Assembly (NCBI GenBank): GCA_019671135.1
Contig: JAHRHY010000007.1
Span: 1,240,001 to 1,304,000 of the forward strand
Origin: Linnemannia hyalina
Taxonomy: Eukaryota > Mortierellomycota > Mortierellomycetes > Mortierellales > Mortierellaceae
Length of the DNA stretch: 64,000 bases
Reading direction: 5' to 3'
The translations under genes were made by a program, and so were the position numbers. This document shows positions 21,852 through 34,632 of this stretch, piece after piece. Position 1 is the stretch's first letter, and every line of letters starts with the position of its first letter. Below the pieces are notes generated by a model. The model made no database searches, was not told where the DNA came from, and worked only from the letters and a program-made list of their open reading frames with translations.

Positions 21852-23330
21852 TTATTCTTGGACAAGGCCTAAGGACTGTGCAATCTCTTCGTTCAGGGTA
21901 TCGTCCGATCCAGTACAGCGCTTGCACTTGCAGGTAAACATATACTCGGTGCGGAGGTACTGCTGTCGTGTGTCCCTCTTCCAGCGAGGGTCGCAATAAG
22001 TGATCTGGAGCTGCTCGTCCCGCTTGATAGTCCTGGCCAGACGAACACTGACTCCATAGTTGGTCCCTGCTCCCGGGTGACCAATGACGGCGTTGGGGTT
22101 GCAGGCATGGTTGAGGGCCGAGTGGAGGAGATAAAGTCCACCGTCTTGGTTGTTGATGTTGTACCGTCCGACAAACTTGAGGTAGGTATCCATGGAGAAG
22201 AGCGAGTCCTTCAAGTGATCGGGAAGAGGCTTCGTCAGGACCGAGGTGCCGCTCTTGGGGAGCGTCTTGAGAGGGTACTTGCATCCCTTGATGAGCAACT
22301 CCAGTGCCTTCTCCCAGACAGCTCTCGATTGGTCGCCCATCATATCCCATGAAGTCTCTCTCTTCTGGCGCTCCTCCTGACTGACGGTGGCAAAGGCGTC
22401 AAAGTGCTTCAAGACGGTGGTGAGCTCCTCTGGCGAGGTCTCGTTGGCGATCAAGATGCGCTCGTAGCAGCGAAGTGCTCCCATTCCGGCGTTCCAGTTC
22501 TCTTCCACGCAAAAGTTGACGTACTCCTTCAATGCTGGGTTCAATCCGAAGCATTCGAAGCGATGTGAGCTGTTCCATGAAGTCTCTCTGCATGCTGTTG
22601 GCCATAAAAAGTAACGGAAGCACTGTTAGAGACTGGTAGGTGATAGGTGCTTGCAAACGAGTCATGACATCAATGTAGAAAGAACGGTGGTTTACCTTTT
22701 ATGCAGTACTTGATTCTGCTGCAGCCTGGGCACACGCAGCTGAGGAGGCTATCAGTCTTGATGGTACGCGCGCAGAGACCACAAGCACCACCTTTCGTGA
22801 CCATGTTGTATCTCTTCATTGGAGGAAAGTAGATGAAGGGAAACTCGTTGAATACCACTTTGTCCTTGGGGAGCTCCTCTGTAGCAAACAATCCTGTTTG
22901 TTTGTAATAAAGAATTGGCTTTGAGATTAGTGTTGTTGTCCTGGCGTATAGCGCGTCCATGTAAACTGCACCAGACTATCCTCTGCCTAAAATCAATTGG
23001 CGTCGTAGTTTGCTAGGTCGTACCTTTTCCGATGACTTTGTTGATCATCTTGGTCTTGACGAGTCCATTAGTCAAGGCACTGATGTCCACGGCGGCATCG
23101 ATATGACTGACAGGGACCGAAGGGTCCAGCTCTCCCTCGGGCTCAGCATTGGCGACGGCAATACCGGCCTGGTCCATAAGCTTCTTGACTCGCTTCTCGC
23201 TCACAAGCCAGGTGGGTTCCTGAGTCTGAATCTCGGCGAGAACCTTCTTGATGCCCAGACCGGGATCGGCCTTTTTGATCTTTGCGATGAGCTCGGTCAA
23301 CACTGGTGCCTCTGGAGTGATTGTTGCCAT
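21852..23330 (-). CDS. SET5-like lysine methyltransferase (MYND/SET)
   Basis: Set5 methylates lysines in the tail of histone H4 in yeast. Three exons, 23330-23024, 22965-22696 and 22594-21852, join in phase to 439 aa. The first exon encodes an N-terminal helix region with LVSEKRVKKLMDQ, typical of fungal Set5. The SET domain is split: QTGLFATEELPKDKVVF and FPFIYFPP come first. A cysteine-rich MYND-like finger follows (CGLCARTI, CVCPGCSRIKYC, then HRFEC). The catalytic half has SALNHACNPNAVI, RTIKRDEQLQITY and the post-SET cysteines FTCKCKRC. A SMYD-type assignment is possible, but the N-terminal region and the post-SET spacing favour Set5. Only 212 bp separate it from the divergent Rcm1 gene. 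Confidence 0.88.
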
Positions 23331-23542
23331 GATGTCCTTGTTGTCTCCTGTTGGACGAGTGAATGAGAAAAGAAATGGGCGAGTGTGAGAGAGGATCACT
23401 CACCCAAGATTTATTTGTTTTGTGGCTTGTGCGCTTACTTTTCTTTTTCTTTTTTCTTTCCTTTGTTTCTAACGACTCCAGTTCTTTTCTTCTTCATTCA
23501 GGTCATTTCGCTTTCGCCCAAACGGTCTGCATTCATCACAAC
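23331..23542. promoter_or_regulatory. Shared divergent promoter, SET5-like / Rcm1
   Basis: The start codons of two divergent genes are 212 bp apart. The side facing Rcm1 is strongly pyrimidine-rich (TTTTCTTTTTC-like, about 23430-23500). Confidence 0.5.
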
Positions 23543-25534
23543 ATGAACTTTTACAAGCAGGCCGCAGATATCCTCGACCGTCTCGGGAAGAAGGAGGGCT
23601 CTATCAAGGGACTCACCCTCGGTAACGCCGAGGTTACAGACAAGAAGCGCATGTACGCCGTTATCTGCGAGACCCTCAAGCGTAAGCCATTTAATTTCCC
23701 TATGTTCAATTACATCTCCTGTGCCCGATTTCTTTCCAAGCAGGACATCATTACTAACTTTGACACTTTCGTTTATCTAGATAACACAACGTTGTCATTG
23801 GTCCTTCAGGAGTCCAAGTTGCTGGCGCTGGAAAAGAAATTGACGCGATCGCTGGCGTTGCTACTTCTTCACGACCTTTTGATGCAGAATCGAGGAATTC
23901 AAGCATCGGACGCATGGCCCATGAAACAAGCAGTGATGCGGCATAAGGCTCGTCTGAAGGCAGAGTTTGTCAAGGCTAAGATTAAAGTCGGCGCCAAGAA
24001 GGATGGTCTCATCGAGGGCGAGGACGAACGTAAGTCTCTTGAACACGCTAGACAACTGCAAGTGTTCCGCCCTACAGGATCAGTGACACCAACTAACGCC
24101 CACTATATTCAACTGTGCCATTGCATCTATATAGTTTTACTGCCAAGATATGTGCGCGTCAACTTGCTTATGAAGACACCCCAACAGGTTATTGACGCAT
24201 TCATCGCTGATGGATGGACATTCCTGCCAGAACCCCCCTCGCCACCAGCACCACCACCAGCTAACACTTTCCACCGCGACGAACATCTGGACTTCATGCT
24301 TGTCTTCCCACCCAAATCCGACCTCCATCTTCACCCACTCTACGTCTCGGGAGTTTTGATCTTGCAGGATAAGGCGTCCTGTTTCCCAGCAGCTATTCTC
24401 GCGCCTCCCAAGAATGCCTATGTCATTGACGGGTGTGCGGCACCCGGAAACAAGACCAGTCAGTTGGCGATGGGGATGGGTAATGGCGGAAAGATTATTG
24501 CCTGTGATCTGGATCTCCGGCGACTCAACATTCTCAAGCGGTTAACGACAAAGGCAGGATGCACAAGTACGTTGGGAGTATATGTCTTTTTACATTGCAG
24601 CTCTAGGAAGCGGATGAAATGAATTTTATAGAGTTGGGATTCTAACTGTGTGCATGATACATGAATTGAAATCATAGATATCACGGCTCTGAACACGTCG
24701 TTCTTGACATTGGATACGACAACACCCGACAACTCAAAGGTGTCTCATATTCTGCTGGATCCTTCATGTTCAGGATCAGGAATCATCAATCGGCTGGACC
24801 ACTTGGTGGATGCGTACGCAGAAGAGCAAGAACAAGCGACTATCCTGGAAACGACGACAACAGGCGGAGCAGCAGAGAGAGCGGCGGCAGAGGAAAAGAA
24901 GAAGGAGCGTCTTTTGTCACTAGGCGAGTTCCAGGTCGAATGTGTCTCCAAGGCAATGACGTTCCCCAACGTGCGTAAGATCAGTTACTCTACCTGTTCC
25001 ATCTACGCGGAGGAGAACGAACATGTCGTAACGACACTGTTGAAGAAGCATTGGCCGACATGGAAGCTGACCCCTCGCGCTAAAGTCTTGCCGACATGGC
25101 ACCGTCGTGGAAACCCCTCTGAGGTATGTGATATCCCAGGGTTGGTCTCAACGGACGAGGATAGAGCCAAGATTGCGGATTGTGTTGTCCGAGCTGTACC
25201 AGGTGGACCAGAGGGAGACCTGATGAATGGATTCTTTGTGGCTTGTTTTGAGCGGGTGGGCAAGAGCAGTCTTCCTGGGCTGTCACCTGTTTGGAAGGGC
25301 CCAAGCATTGGAGGTGTCAAGAGAGCACATGAGGAGGCGGACGAGATGGATGATACAACAACAGAGGCAGCTACTGAAGGCTCATCCCCCGCCAAAAAGA
25401 AGAAGAAGAACAAGAAGAAGAAAAAGAAGAAAAGCACAGCCGTCGAGGCAGGTGACTCTGCTTCTGCTGCTGGTGGTGTGGGTGGTGAAGGGGACGAGGT
25501 GGAGGACGATGAAGCGTCTGGCGACGACGAATAA
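23543..25534 (+). CDS. Rcm1 / NSUN5-type 25S rRNA (cytosine-C5) methyltransferase
   Basis: Methylates one cytosine of large-subunit rRNA in the nucleolus using S-adenosylmethionine. Four exons, 23543-23681, 23781-24029, 24135-24566 and 24678-25534, join in phase to 558 aa. The N-terminal part (FYKQAADILDRL, LLLHDLLMQNRGI) matches the family's RNA-binding region. The Rossmann core has LILQDKASCFPA, DGCAAPGNKTSQLA (SAM binding), IIACDLDLRRL, LDPSCSGSG (Cys304) and YSTCSIYAEENE, whose Cys380 should be the nucleophile. Both NOL1/NOP2/Sun cysteines are present. The C-terminal 60 residues are a Lys-rich run followed by Glu/Asp, a typical nucleolar tail. The ATG at 23543 starts the family-like MNFYKQAA; upstream in-frame sequence is leader. 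Confidence 0.94.
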
Positions 25535-28174
25535 ACAAACCATCTTGAAGTCATCCAAAAATATATATCTGCGCACAAGTGGGGGTTGTATTCGTGTGAT
25601 TCTGATGGTTTGAATGGTTGGGATGGTTCACGAAGCAAGGGGCATGGTCGTAACGAAAATAAGAGCAGGAGGCGAGCTGCCCAATCTCAAAAAACGTGCC
25701 AACGAAATAGATAGATGGAAAACAGACAACATCAATACATAGGGAATTTGCCTTCCCTTTCGGTTCGATAGCACAAGCAGGTGTGGAGAGGAATAAAAAC
25801 ACAATTCCTGGTTAAATAAAGGGAGAGATTGCACTATGCACTGGAAGGGATGTGACCCTCGGGCGATCAGACTTGCCAATTTGCCACAGACGCAGCAGGA
25901 AGAAAGCCTTTAGTCGACGCATTTGGGTGTGGAAAGATGGTACATGGTCCTTGGTAAAAAAGAGTCGTGGGTGATACTTGAAGTTGTGTGAGACGCGTGT
26001 CAGGCTGGCGAGTGTTCAAAAAAGTTGAGAGAAGGTTTTGAACTTGAGGGAGCAGACATGGTTGTAGTGGGTGATTGAGAGGGACCAGAGGTGTGTTAGG
26101 GGATTGGATGGATTGAGGAAGGAAAGAAAAGAGAGAGGAAAGAGGGAAAGGGAGCAAGGGGATGGATGCATGACCAATGTCCACCCGTTTCTGTTTGCCT
26201 TCGTTTTCAGAGATGGTTGTTGGGTTTTAAACTCGAGAGCACACACAACAACAACATCAACAAGGTGACCAAGGAAGACAATTGTGCACTAATGGCCCTA
26301 TTGTTTCGATAGTTCAGGAGAGCACGCAGAAAAAATAAACGCAAAGCATAAGCAAACCTTGTCTTGCAACAGACAGACCAAAGACAACAAAGCGGACAAT
26401 GGACTCAACAACACCCTTGTTAATAGTCAATAACAGAGGCAACATAGAGAGGGTATAAAAAACAGAGAGGCGAAAGCGTTGATGATGATGATGTTCAGGA
26501 ACGATCGCCCTCAACTATCAGGGCCAATGGCGACTAAATGCAACATTAGAGTTCAATATTATCCACCCATTGTCATTGTTCGCGTCCATCCCATCTCATT
26601 CTCCGATCCTCACGGTACCCTACTCTCTCTCCTCCCAGCCGTTTTCCTTCCGCAATGATGCGTGTCTTTTCAAATTCATGTTTGCCTTGACGCCGCAACG
26701 TACCTTTGTTTTTTGTTTGAAGGCCGATTTAAAGAAGACAGGATAGGACAGTGGGCGCTCTATCCCATTTGTCTTGTAGGAAGGACAGAAGGGAGGAGGG
26801 GAAAAGAGATTGGGAAGACAGAGGGGTCTGTGTGGAGGAGAATTTTGTGCATCAACCGTCAAACAGAATCGATAAGGCGAAGATGGCGTATCTGCCCAAA
26901 TAAAACAAGTCTTTTTGCCTAAACGCCCTTCTCCTCTCCTGGACTGGCAAGTGAAAAAAAATATGCAAGGCGAGGTGGAAGGAAGGAAGCTAAGTGAAAT
27001 GGGTGGGTTGGGTCACGAAGGCTCTTGCTTGCTTACTTGGCCTTTCTTACATTACCTGTTTTTCTCTCGTTCCCATTGTGGGAAGGTTGTAGTCTGCCAG
27101 CACAGCAGAATTCCAGCGGTCCCAATAAGGATAGCTTTCTTGAGGACTGATATTGAAAGGCGACTTGAAATGTAGAGGCTGCGCCACCCGTTTGCAGATC
27201 TTTTTGTTGGTTGCTGATTTCATGAAAAAACGAAGACAGACGAGGGTCTCATCACTGAAACAAACCGCATATGTTTGCTGCTGCGGTCAGGTAAAGAAAA
27301 CAACTGTGAGAATAGATCGATAAATGAAAACTGTAAAGGAGGACAATGAGGATGGCGAGGATGAGGCGAAAGAGAGAGTGAGAGAGGCAGCTGGCTTTTA
27401 TTTAAAGGATTGGGATCACGGTCCTTCGGATGGATAATTGAGTTTCCTCTTCTTATTGAACTATGAGAGGTAGGGACCATGCTATTGTCTCCATGGTCGT
27501 TTGGTCTCTCTATCTCTGTCCATATCTATCACACAAACCATGTCCATGTCTATGCGTGTTTGTGTATGTGGGTGTGTGTTGTGTACTCGTCGCTATTGTT
27601 ATGGTTTGTTGTCGTTAGAAAAATGACAACAAAATCTCTTTGTTCGCCCCTTTTGTCCATCCCATCCATTCTCGGATCCGGTCTCGTCGCTTTGTTTGTG
27701 TTTAATGTTGTCCACCCTTGCATTGGTCTGTTGTTTGTCTCCCTCTCTTCGTCCTCTGTCCCTCGCATTCGCCTCTCTACCTTTCCGCCTTGTTCATATT
27801 AAAATACAGTGCCATACTTTTTTATCTTCTTTTCTTCTCTTTTCTGTTCTTCGTCTCGTCTTTTTTTTTCCATTTCTTTCCTCTACTCATTCTTCCTTGT
27901 CCATTAACTCTCCCTCTCATCGCTGCTTCATCACCTCCTTCGCTTTCATTCATCACTCTTCTTCATTTCATTCACACCTACTCCTCATTGTTTTCTCAGA
28001 CTCTCATTCACTTTGTTCATGACCTCAGATCCCTCTTCCTTCACCTCCTCCCCTTCACGTTAACTCCCCTTTGTTTCTGCCACCCCTCATCGAGATCATC
28101 ATTCTTCTACTTTCAACTGCTCTCTCCGTCTCTACCCCCACCTCTTTCAATCTACAACAACAACTATTTTCAAG
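25535..28174. other. Intergenic 2.6 kb, no gene seen
   Basis: Covers the 3' flank of Rcm1 and the long 5' flank of the HMG-box gene. From about 27700 to 28140 the plus strand is a dense pyrimidine tract (TCTT and CCTC runs), which opens long but low-complexity frames that I do not call. Reading frames at 25628-26270 and 26620-27175 show no domain. A (GAT)n run sits near 26481-26494. Confidence 0.5.
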
Positions 28175-30971
28175 ATGCGCGTGGATCAACCGACAGGCAG
28201 TTTTTCCCTCTATGCCTCCACGGCACCGCATGTCCTCTGCAGTTCATCATCGTCCATGAACCATGCTTCTCCAACGCTTACTGTCCGAGGTAACGTAATG
28301 TGTCCACCTAAACCTTACACATGCACGTATAATTTTCTTCTCCACACAATTCTCTTTCCTTCTCCGCTCACATTCCATTCTCCATTTTGCCCATCCCCCC
28401 CGCTGCTACATAGCGTCCTTCGCTAGCCCCTCGCCTTCTCTTTTGTTCGGTAGCTTCGGACAAAAGTCCAAACGCTCGGCATCTGCAATGGAGCTCGACA
28501 GGCAATTCAGTCTCATGACCCAACTTCACCCTCACAAACGAACCACCCACCCTCACGTCTCAAACAGCAAACCGCTCTCTCTCCCATCGCCACCCTCTGC
28601 CATTGTGCCCATTAATACCGCCATCCCAGACGAACCATCCCTCTTTCTCAGCACATCCTTCGAAGAAGCCGCCAGTAGCCCCAGTACCCCTATCTCTTCG
28701 CCCCCTGTTAACATTCCCTCGAAGGCAACACTTTCTACACAATCGACCACTATCATCCCAACAACCTTGATAGAAAAGCGTACATCCAAGTCCAAACCCT
28801 CTTCACACCGCCCAACCGATCCCTCAACTCCCTCCTCTCCATCCTCTTCCTCCTCCTCCTCTTCCCCTTCCATATCTCCCTCCCTTTTATCAAAGCGTCT
28901 AACTACCCCTGGCTCGTCATCAACTCGCCCACTACAGTTCATCAACAAATCCGGACCACCAGCACCTCGGTCAAAGCCTCAGCAGCCCCCAGGCTTATAC
29001 ATCCAGACTCACTCGGCGATGCAGCAGAGGGCTCGAAAGAAAATACGAGAGGAAGGCAAAGTCAAGCGCACATCAAACTGCTTCATCCTATATCGAACCC
29101 ACGTCCACCCCTTCATCGTTGCTCGCTATGGTCACCAAAATAACAAGGAGATCTCCAGACTTGCTGGCCGATACTGGAAGAATGCACCCGAGTCGGTCAA
29201 GAGCTTCTACCGTCAACAAGCCGCGGAGGAGAAAGTTCGCCACGCAGCCCTGTACCCATCCTACAAGTACACTCCAGCCAAGACGGCGTCCAAAGACGAT
29301 GCCAACGCCAATTCTGCGAAATCAAAAGCCCAGTGTCCGCGGGACAAGCCAACTCGGCTCTCACACCCTCCGGTCAAGCCCTCCTCCTCCCCATCCGTCC
29401 CAAGTACACCCCTGCCATTGCTGTATGAGCCTGAAAGCACCAAGGATGATGCTGAGAAACCTGCGGCGGACGAATCATCCGAGCACCCTTCGCTCCCTCA
29501 AGCCGTCGAACGTGACAAGCCAGCAGTCAGCGCTGCACACTCTACCGCTACGAGCAAGCTTCCGAATGAGCGTGGCTTTGTCGTGACAGAGACCCCCTTG
29601 TTCGACTTTAGTGGGAACGCCGATCTCAGCGAGAAGAAGCGAAGCTCTAAGAGTCGGACAGGATCTCGACCTAATCGACCTGGCCCACAGTTGCCTGACC
29701 TGGAGGACCCACTGTCGTTCGAGATGGCACGTGGATCGAGTGCCACAGGTGCAACTCCAGTAAGCCCTTTCACGTTTGTCCTTCAAGGACCTACAGCGCC
29801 CAAAGCCCCACTCCCCGTAGGCCCGAAGGGAGTGTCTGGGCTGACCCAAGCTCTTCCCTATCAACGGTCTGATTCCCAGGCTGCAGCTGCTCCCTCCATA
29901 CCCGCCTTCCTTCGAACTCCCGTCTCAGAGACCCCTCCTGGCTGGAGTAACATGGTCAGCCATTTCCAAGTGTCTGGAGCTGCACTTGAGCAGCAGTGGC
30001 CTGTTTCACAGTCATCGCCATTACTAGACATGACGGAGCCCCTGAATGCTTTGTTTCAGGGTAATATCGGTGTCTCACCTAGTGACACTAGCGCGGCACA
30101 GCGTCTTGCAAAAACTCTCGTCCAGTCGCCTCTGCCATCCGTTTCTATCCAGATCCCTGTTCCATCGGCATCTACAGCAAGCCATTTATCTGGGTCCTTT
30201 GATTCCCCAATTTATATTCCTGCCGTCCCCGCAGGCACAAGTCTCGGAACAAGTAGCTTCCCTTGGCAGTTGGATGCCAATCTCGACGGCTCGCCAGACT
30301 TTCCATTTTTGTACACTTCTGGGTCTCTGTCTACCGCGCCAATGATGCTGTCCTCTGCTCCAGAGCACAGTCATTTTACTCTCGGTCATCTACCCCTGCC
30401 TACGGTATCTTCTTTCGTGGATGGTTTCGAGTGTGTTGGCCTCGAGCAAGAGTTGTCAAGCTCCCACGTGTCCGACGATATATATAACGACGCCACATGG
30501 AGCCACTCTTTCCGGATGCCGTCTCCAAGTATTTCAGACCTTGATCAGCAGCAGCTGTTGTCCACCTCAAGCAGCAACTCGTCTCTGTCGTCATCCTTAG
30601 GATCCATCTACCCTGACATTGCCATCTCAGCCTGGACCACCCTTGCAGAGCCCTGCGGCCCTTCGCCAGTATGTCTTTCCAACGTCAGCAGCCCCAGCTT
30701 CAACAACATCAACCTTGCCTACGATAACGACAGCAGCAGCTGCTGCATGAACATTAGCGACATCAACGCAAAGGTTGACGATGGTCATGCTCTCGTGCCC
30801 ATGTCATTGGGCAGCCAGACACTTCCCTGGGGTGAAGAGGAGCAACTGAAAATGAGCATCTCCTACTTTGAAGACATCGTTCAACAACAAAAGGCGCTTC
30901 TCTCTCTCCGACAGCAGTGGCGACAACAGGCGCTGGTCGTACAACCATCAACATCCACCATAGTAGAATGA
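28175..30971 (+). CDS. HMG-box (MATA_HMG-type) DNA-binding protein
   Basis: Two exons, 28175-28289 and 28414-30971, join in phase (CGAG|CG) to 890 aa. The single DNA-binding domain is near residues 254-325. It reads KVKRTSNCFILYRTH, HQNNKEISRLAGRYWKNAPESV, FYRQQAAEEKVRHAALYP and YKYTP, the pattern of fungal MATA_HMG boxes that bend DNA in mating-type and related regulators. Everything else is Ser/Pro/Thr-rich and probably disordered, with a Ser run around residue 180 and a short Gln-rich helix near the C-terminus (QQQKALLSLRQQWRQQ). The start ATG at 28175 follows an 80% pyrimidine leader. The second exon has no ATG in frame early on, which supports the first exon. A polyadenylation-like AATAAA lies at about 31010. 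Target genes are unknown. Confidence 0.85.
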
Positions 30972-32284
30972 ACCTAAATGAAAATAGATTCTCTCCTGTA
31001 TATTACACTAATAAAATTGACCATATCTCCCTCCTTTCACGCGTTAGCATTTATTTATTATTTTTTGAATGAAGGGAAAGAGGAGAAAGAGACACGGGTA
31101 CCTAAAAAATAGGGTGTTGGACTCTTTATTTTTGTAGATCAAGGCAAGACATTGGCAGGGAGGAACATTCGAGGTGCTCTTTTATGCATTGGAGAGCGTG
31201 ATGTTCGCTTAACCGAAAAGCAGAGAAAGAGAGACTGAGAGGAATGCATAGGAGTAACGGAGGGGAAGGATTCGCTGCTGGTATCTGCGTAGATGTAATG
31301 CTTGCGATGCCAAAACCGCGCATGTGGGAGATGAGAAGCAAAGTGAGAAGAGCCACAGGCAAAATGCGGTGATGATGCTAGTATGCATGCGAGACAGAGG
31401 ACTGAAGCATTTTCGAGAAATGTAGTGAGCAAAAAAATAGTAGGAAGAGTGCGCTATTGATCTTGAGCAACAACGACAACCCCCCTTTAGAAGGTGCTCA
31501 AAAGTTGTTCCGTGAGTACACGACGTTAGCCAAGGAGTATCCTTCTGTTCTTTTTTTACCTATCTCAACAAGAGCAGTAAAAAGTCATGGGGCTGAGATC
31601 ATCGTCCGCAGCTATGATGTCGTTCAATACCCCAGTGCCAGCGGTTAGGAGTGCCGGGAGTCTTAACGAAGTAGCAAGAGGAACAAAGTAGAATACTTGA
31701 TCCCGTAGTGTGACCGTAAAAGGGAGGAGAGATAAATGGTGCCATGTTTCGAGAGCCGCCTCTCTCATCCCTGATAGCTTGATGACGGGCAGCTTTATTC
31801 TGAAAGGTAGTGCAAGCAGGAATCTAACGTCGTCGAGTTTGTTATTCAATGGCCGTGTGCTGGCTCCCTAGTCGACGCCCGTACTTTGAGGATGCAGGAG
31901 AGAGGAGGGATGCTGTCTCCCTCCAGTTCTTTACTTTACAATAATGTTGATCCGTCAGTTAGTTGGCAGTAAAAATAAAAAAAGGGAGCGAGGAGGCGCA
32001 ATTGAGTAAGTATGGGTGTCCTCATGTGAGTGTAATTCCTTTTCCGTTCTTTCTTCCTTTTCATCTTTCTTTCCTCCTTTTCGTCCCTTTGTATCCTTTT
32101 TCGTCCTCCGTATCCTTTTTCGTCTCTCTCTCTCACTTCCATACAGCCTTTTGACTTTGTTGTTCCTCCCCTCCTGTGCGCCATTCGTATCTTTTTGCTC
32201 ATTAGAATTATCGCACCGACCATCAACACGGACACCACACATAACACACGTACACACAACACACAAAATCCTCATAAGACAATC
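30972..32284. other. Intergenic 1.3 kb with a coding-like relic
   Basis: Holds the 3' end of the HMG gene and the promoter of the first Atg22-like gene. From 32030 to 32215 the DNA is a pyrimidine tract, then CAC-rich up to the ATG. The piece at 31457-31849 has protein-like composition on both strands but no complete gene (see findings). Confidence 0.5.
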
Positions 32285-34601
32285 ATGTCAGACAGAAAGA
32301 CTCGGTCCACTTCTACCTCTAATTCTCCTTCCAACACTCGTCCTGCCGTCAACTACTCTCCCGCCACTAGCACTCCTAATAACACAAGCAATAGCACTCG
32401 TCTATCCAAAAGCAAAAAGAATAAGAGTTTGTCGCTAATCCCAGCTGCAACCACAGACACGCCATCATCATCATCGCCATCAAGACAACAACAACAATCA
32501 CAGTCTCAATCACGACGGAAATCGTCTTCGCCCTCTCACACACACAGCAGTCGACGTTACCGACGTCAACTCGCCCACAAACCTAGCCAACAAACCCTCC
32601 TCAACGACAACAACGGCTCGACTCACAGCAATGATGATGATACCTATAACACCAGCCCTACCTCACCATACGGAAACATCGACAGCAGGAGGTTCGAATT
32701 CGGCGCTTCCACGGTACTGGCGCCACTCACTATACCCCAAGGCGTATACATGTCGGATACTTATACTCAAGAGGGACAGCGGACACTTTCATCGCAATCG
32801 ACACTGTCTACATCTCCACGATCACCCAGCCACGACAGTCCACGATCACAGTCAAGGACGGGGAGTGTAGCCGAACCAGCGTCATCTTCGACGTCGCACT
32901 CGGAGGAGGGAGGATTACCAAAGGTTATTGCCTTGAAACAGACAGAAGTCCGTGCTTGGGTAAGAAGGGGAGAGAGTAGGATGAACGAGATGGATCACAC
33001 GATCATGGAGGCATGGATGCAAGTTTCATGCGACACGCAATATGCATTTTGAACCCCTTGTAGACTCACCTTCTTATCTCTCTCCCCCTCTTATTCGATC
33101 GACGTTTTCTCATGAAAGTATCTTCAAAGCGCAACGTAAGTAACAACACACATGATGTTGGCGTCCGTGATCTCCCACCACGACCTCCCACTCGCGAAAT
33201 CTCTCCATCGCTCACACGATAACTGTGACACGAGCAATTACCGACACTACACGCACAGGATGAGAAGAATGCAATCACTGCTCAGCGAAACACTCCTGGT
33301 TTTCGTTCATTTTACTCACCAACGGTCAAGGACAAAAGGAAGAGCTCTCTTACCTTTGTCTTTACTTTCTCCGTGTCATCATTCCTTTGGTGCTTGTGAT
33401 AATGCAATGAACCGAAAAACATAATTCTTTTATCCCTTCACTTTCCCCCCCTGTGGTTTGCACCCTCGATTCTCATCTCTCTATTCCTTTTCTTCATCCT
33501 TCATTTTCACAGGTACTGCGGGTATGGATGGGTCAGTGCCGTCCTGTTGGTCCCACTGCTGGTTCAGGATCTTGCGGCAATGAACGGAGTCCAGGCAGCC
33601 AACTTGACCGAACGCTGCGATACCACAGAGGAGGATTACAAGTGCGTCATGCACATCTTTGGAAATCACTATCTAGATCCTGGAACCATCTCGCTCTATG
33701 TTTCCAGTTTCTCGGCCGTCATCTCCTTTGTCGTCTCGCTGTCTGTTGCTGCCATTGCTGACCATGGAGGTGAGTAGTAATCCGAGAAAAGGCGTGCCAT
33801 TTGATGACGATGGATCATTATAGGTCGAACAGAACAATGCAGGTATTCATAGCACAAAACAAGGAGGTGGACAACAAAGCGGCTTCAGGCAGACACTCGA
33901 GTAACCAACACCTCATTTTATGCTTAATTCTTAATGTTCTTACCATTCATCCCCCCCTTGAAAAAAAATCTACTCTCTAGCATACAGGAAGCGACTATTG
34001 GCGGCGTTTGCGATTCTGGGATGTATGACCTCGGTCTCATTTTTCATAATCCAGTCCCCTTCACTCTTCTGGATGGCATTGGTCCTATCGCCCCTCGGAT
34101 GGGCATGTTACAATGCCTCCTCAGTATTCACCAATGCTTTCTTACCCATCTATGTCCGCGTCCACCCAAAGGTTCTGGAGGCCCAAGATCGAGTTGAGGC
34201 ACACTTGACCCTGCAGGAAATGGATGAAAAGAACAAGGATTCTTTCCACGCCAACCACAGGATGAGTGCTAATTTTTACCCGTGCGGAACCACATTGACC
34301 AACCCTACAGGAACCAACTACTCGGTCTTGGTGAAAGAGCAGCGCAAGGTCGAGGAGCAGGTGTCGAATGATCTGTCGGCTTGGTGTGCAGGCGCTGGGA
34401 TTGTTGGGACTGTGATTGTGCAGGGGTTTTGTATTGGGATTTCGGTGGGGATGAAGGAGTCGTTGTTGAGTCTGCAGATCGCGATTGCGTTTACGGGAGT
34501 CTGGTGGTTGGCTTGGACGATGGCTGTCTTGCCCTGGCTCAATGCCAGACCTGGACCGCCCTTGCCTGAGGGTCAAAACTGGATTGCCTATTCCTGGAGC
34601 A

Positions 34602-34632
<31 letters not shown>

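Noticed and set aside
27718..28293. 191-codon plus-strand frame upstream of the HMG gene
   Set aside because: Produced by the CT-rich tract; Ser/Phe/Leu-only composition, and it overlaps the HMG first exon in another frame.
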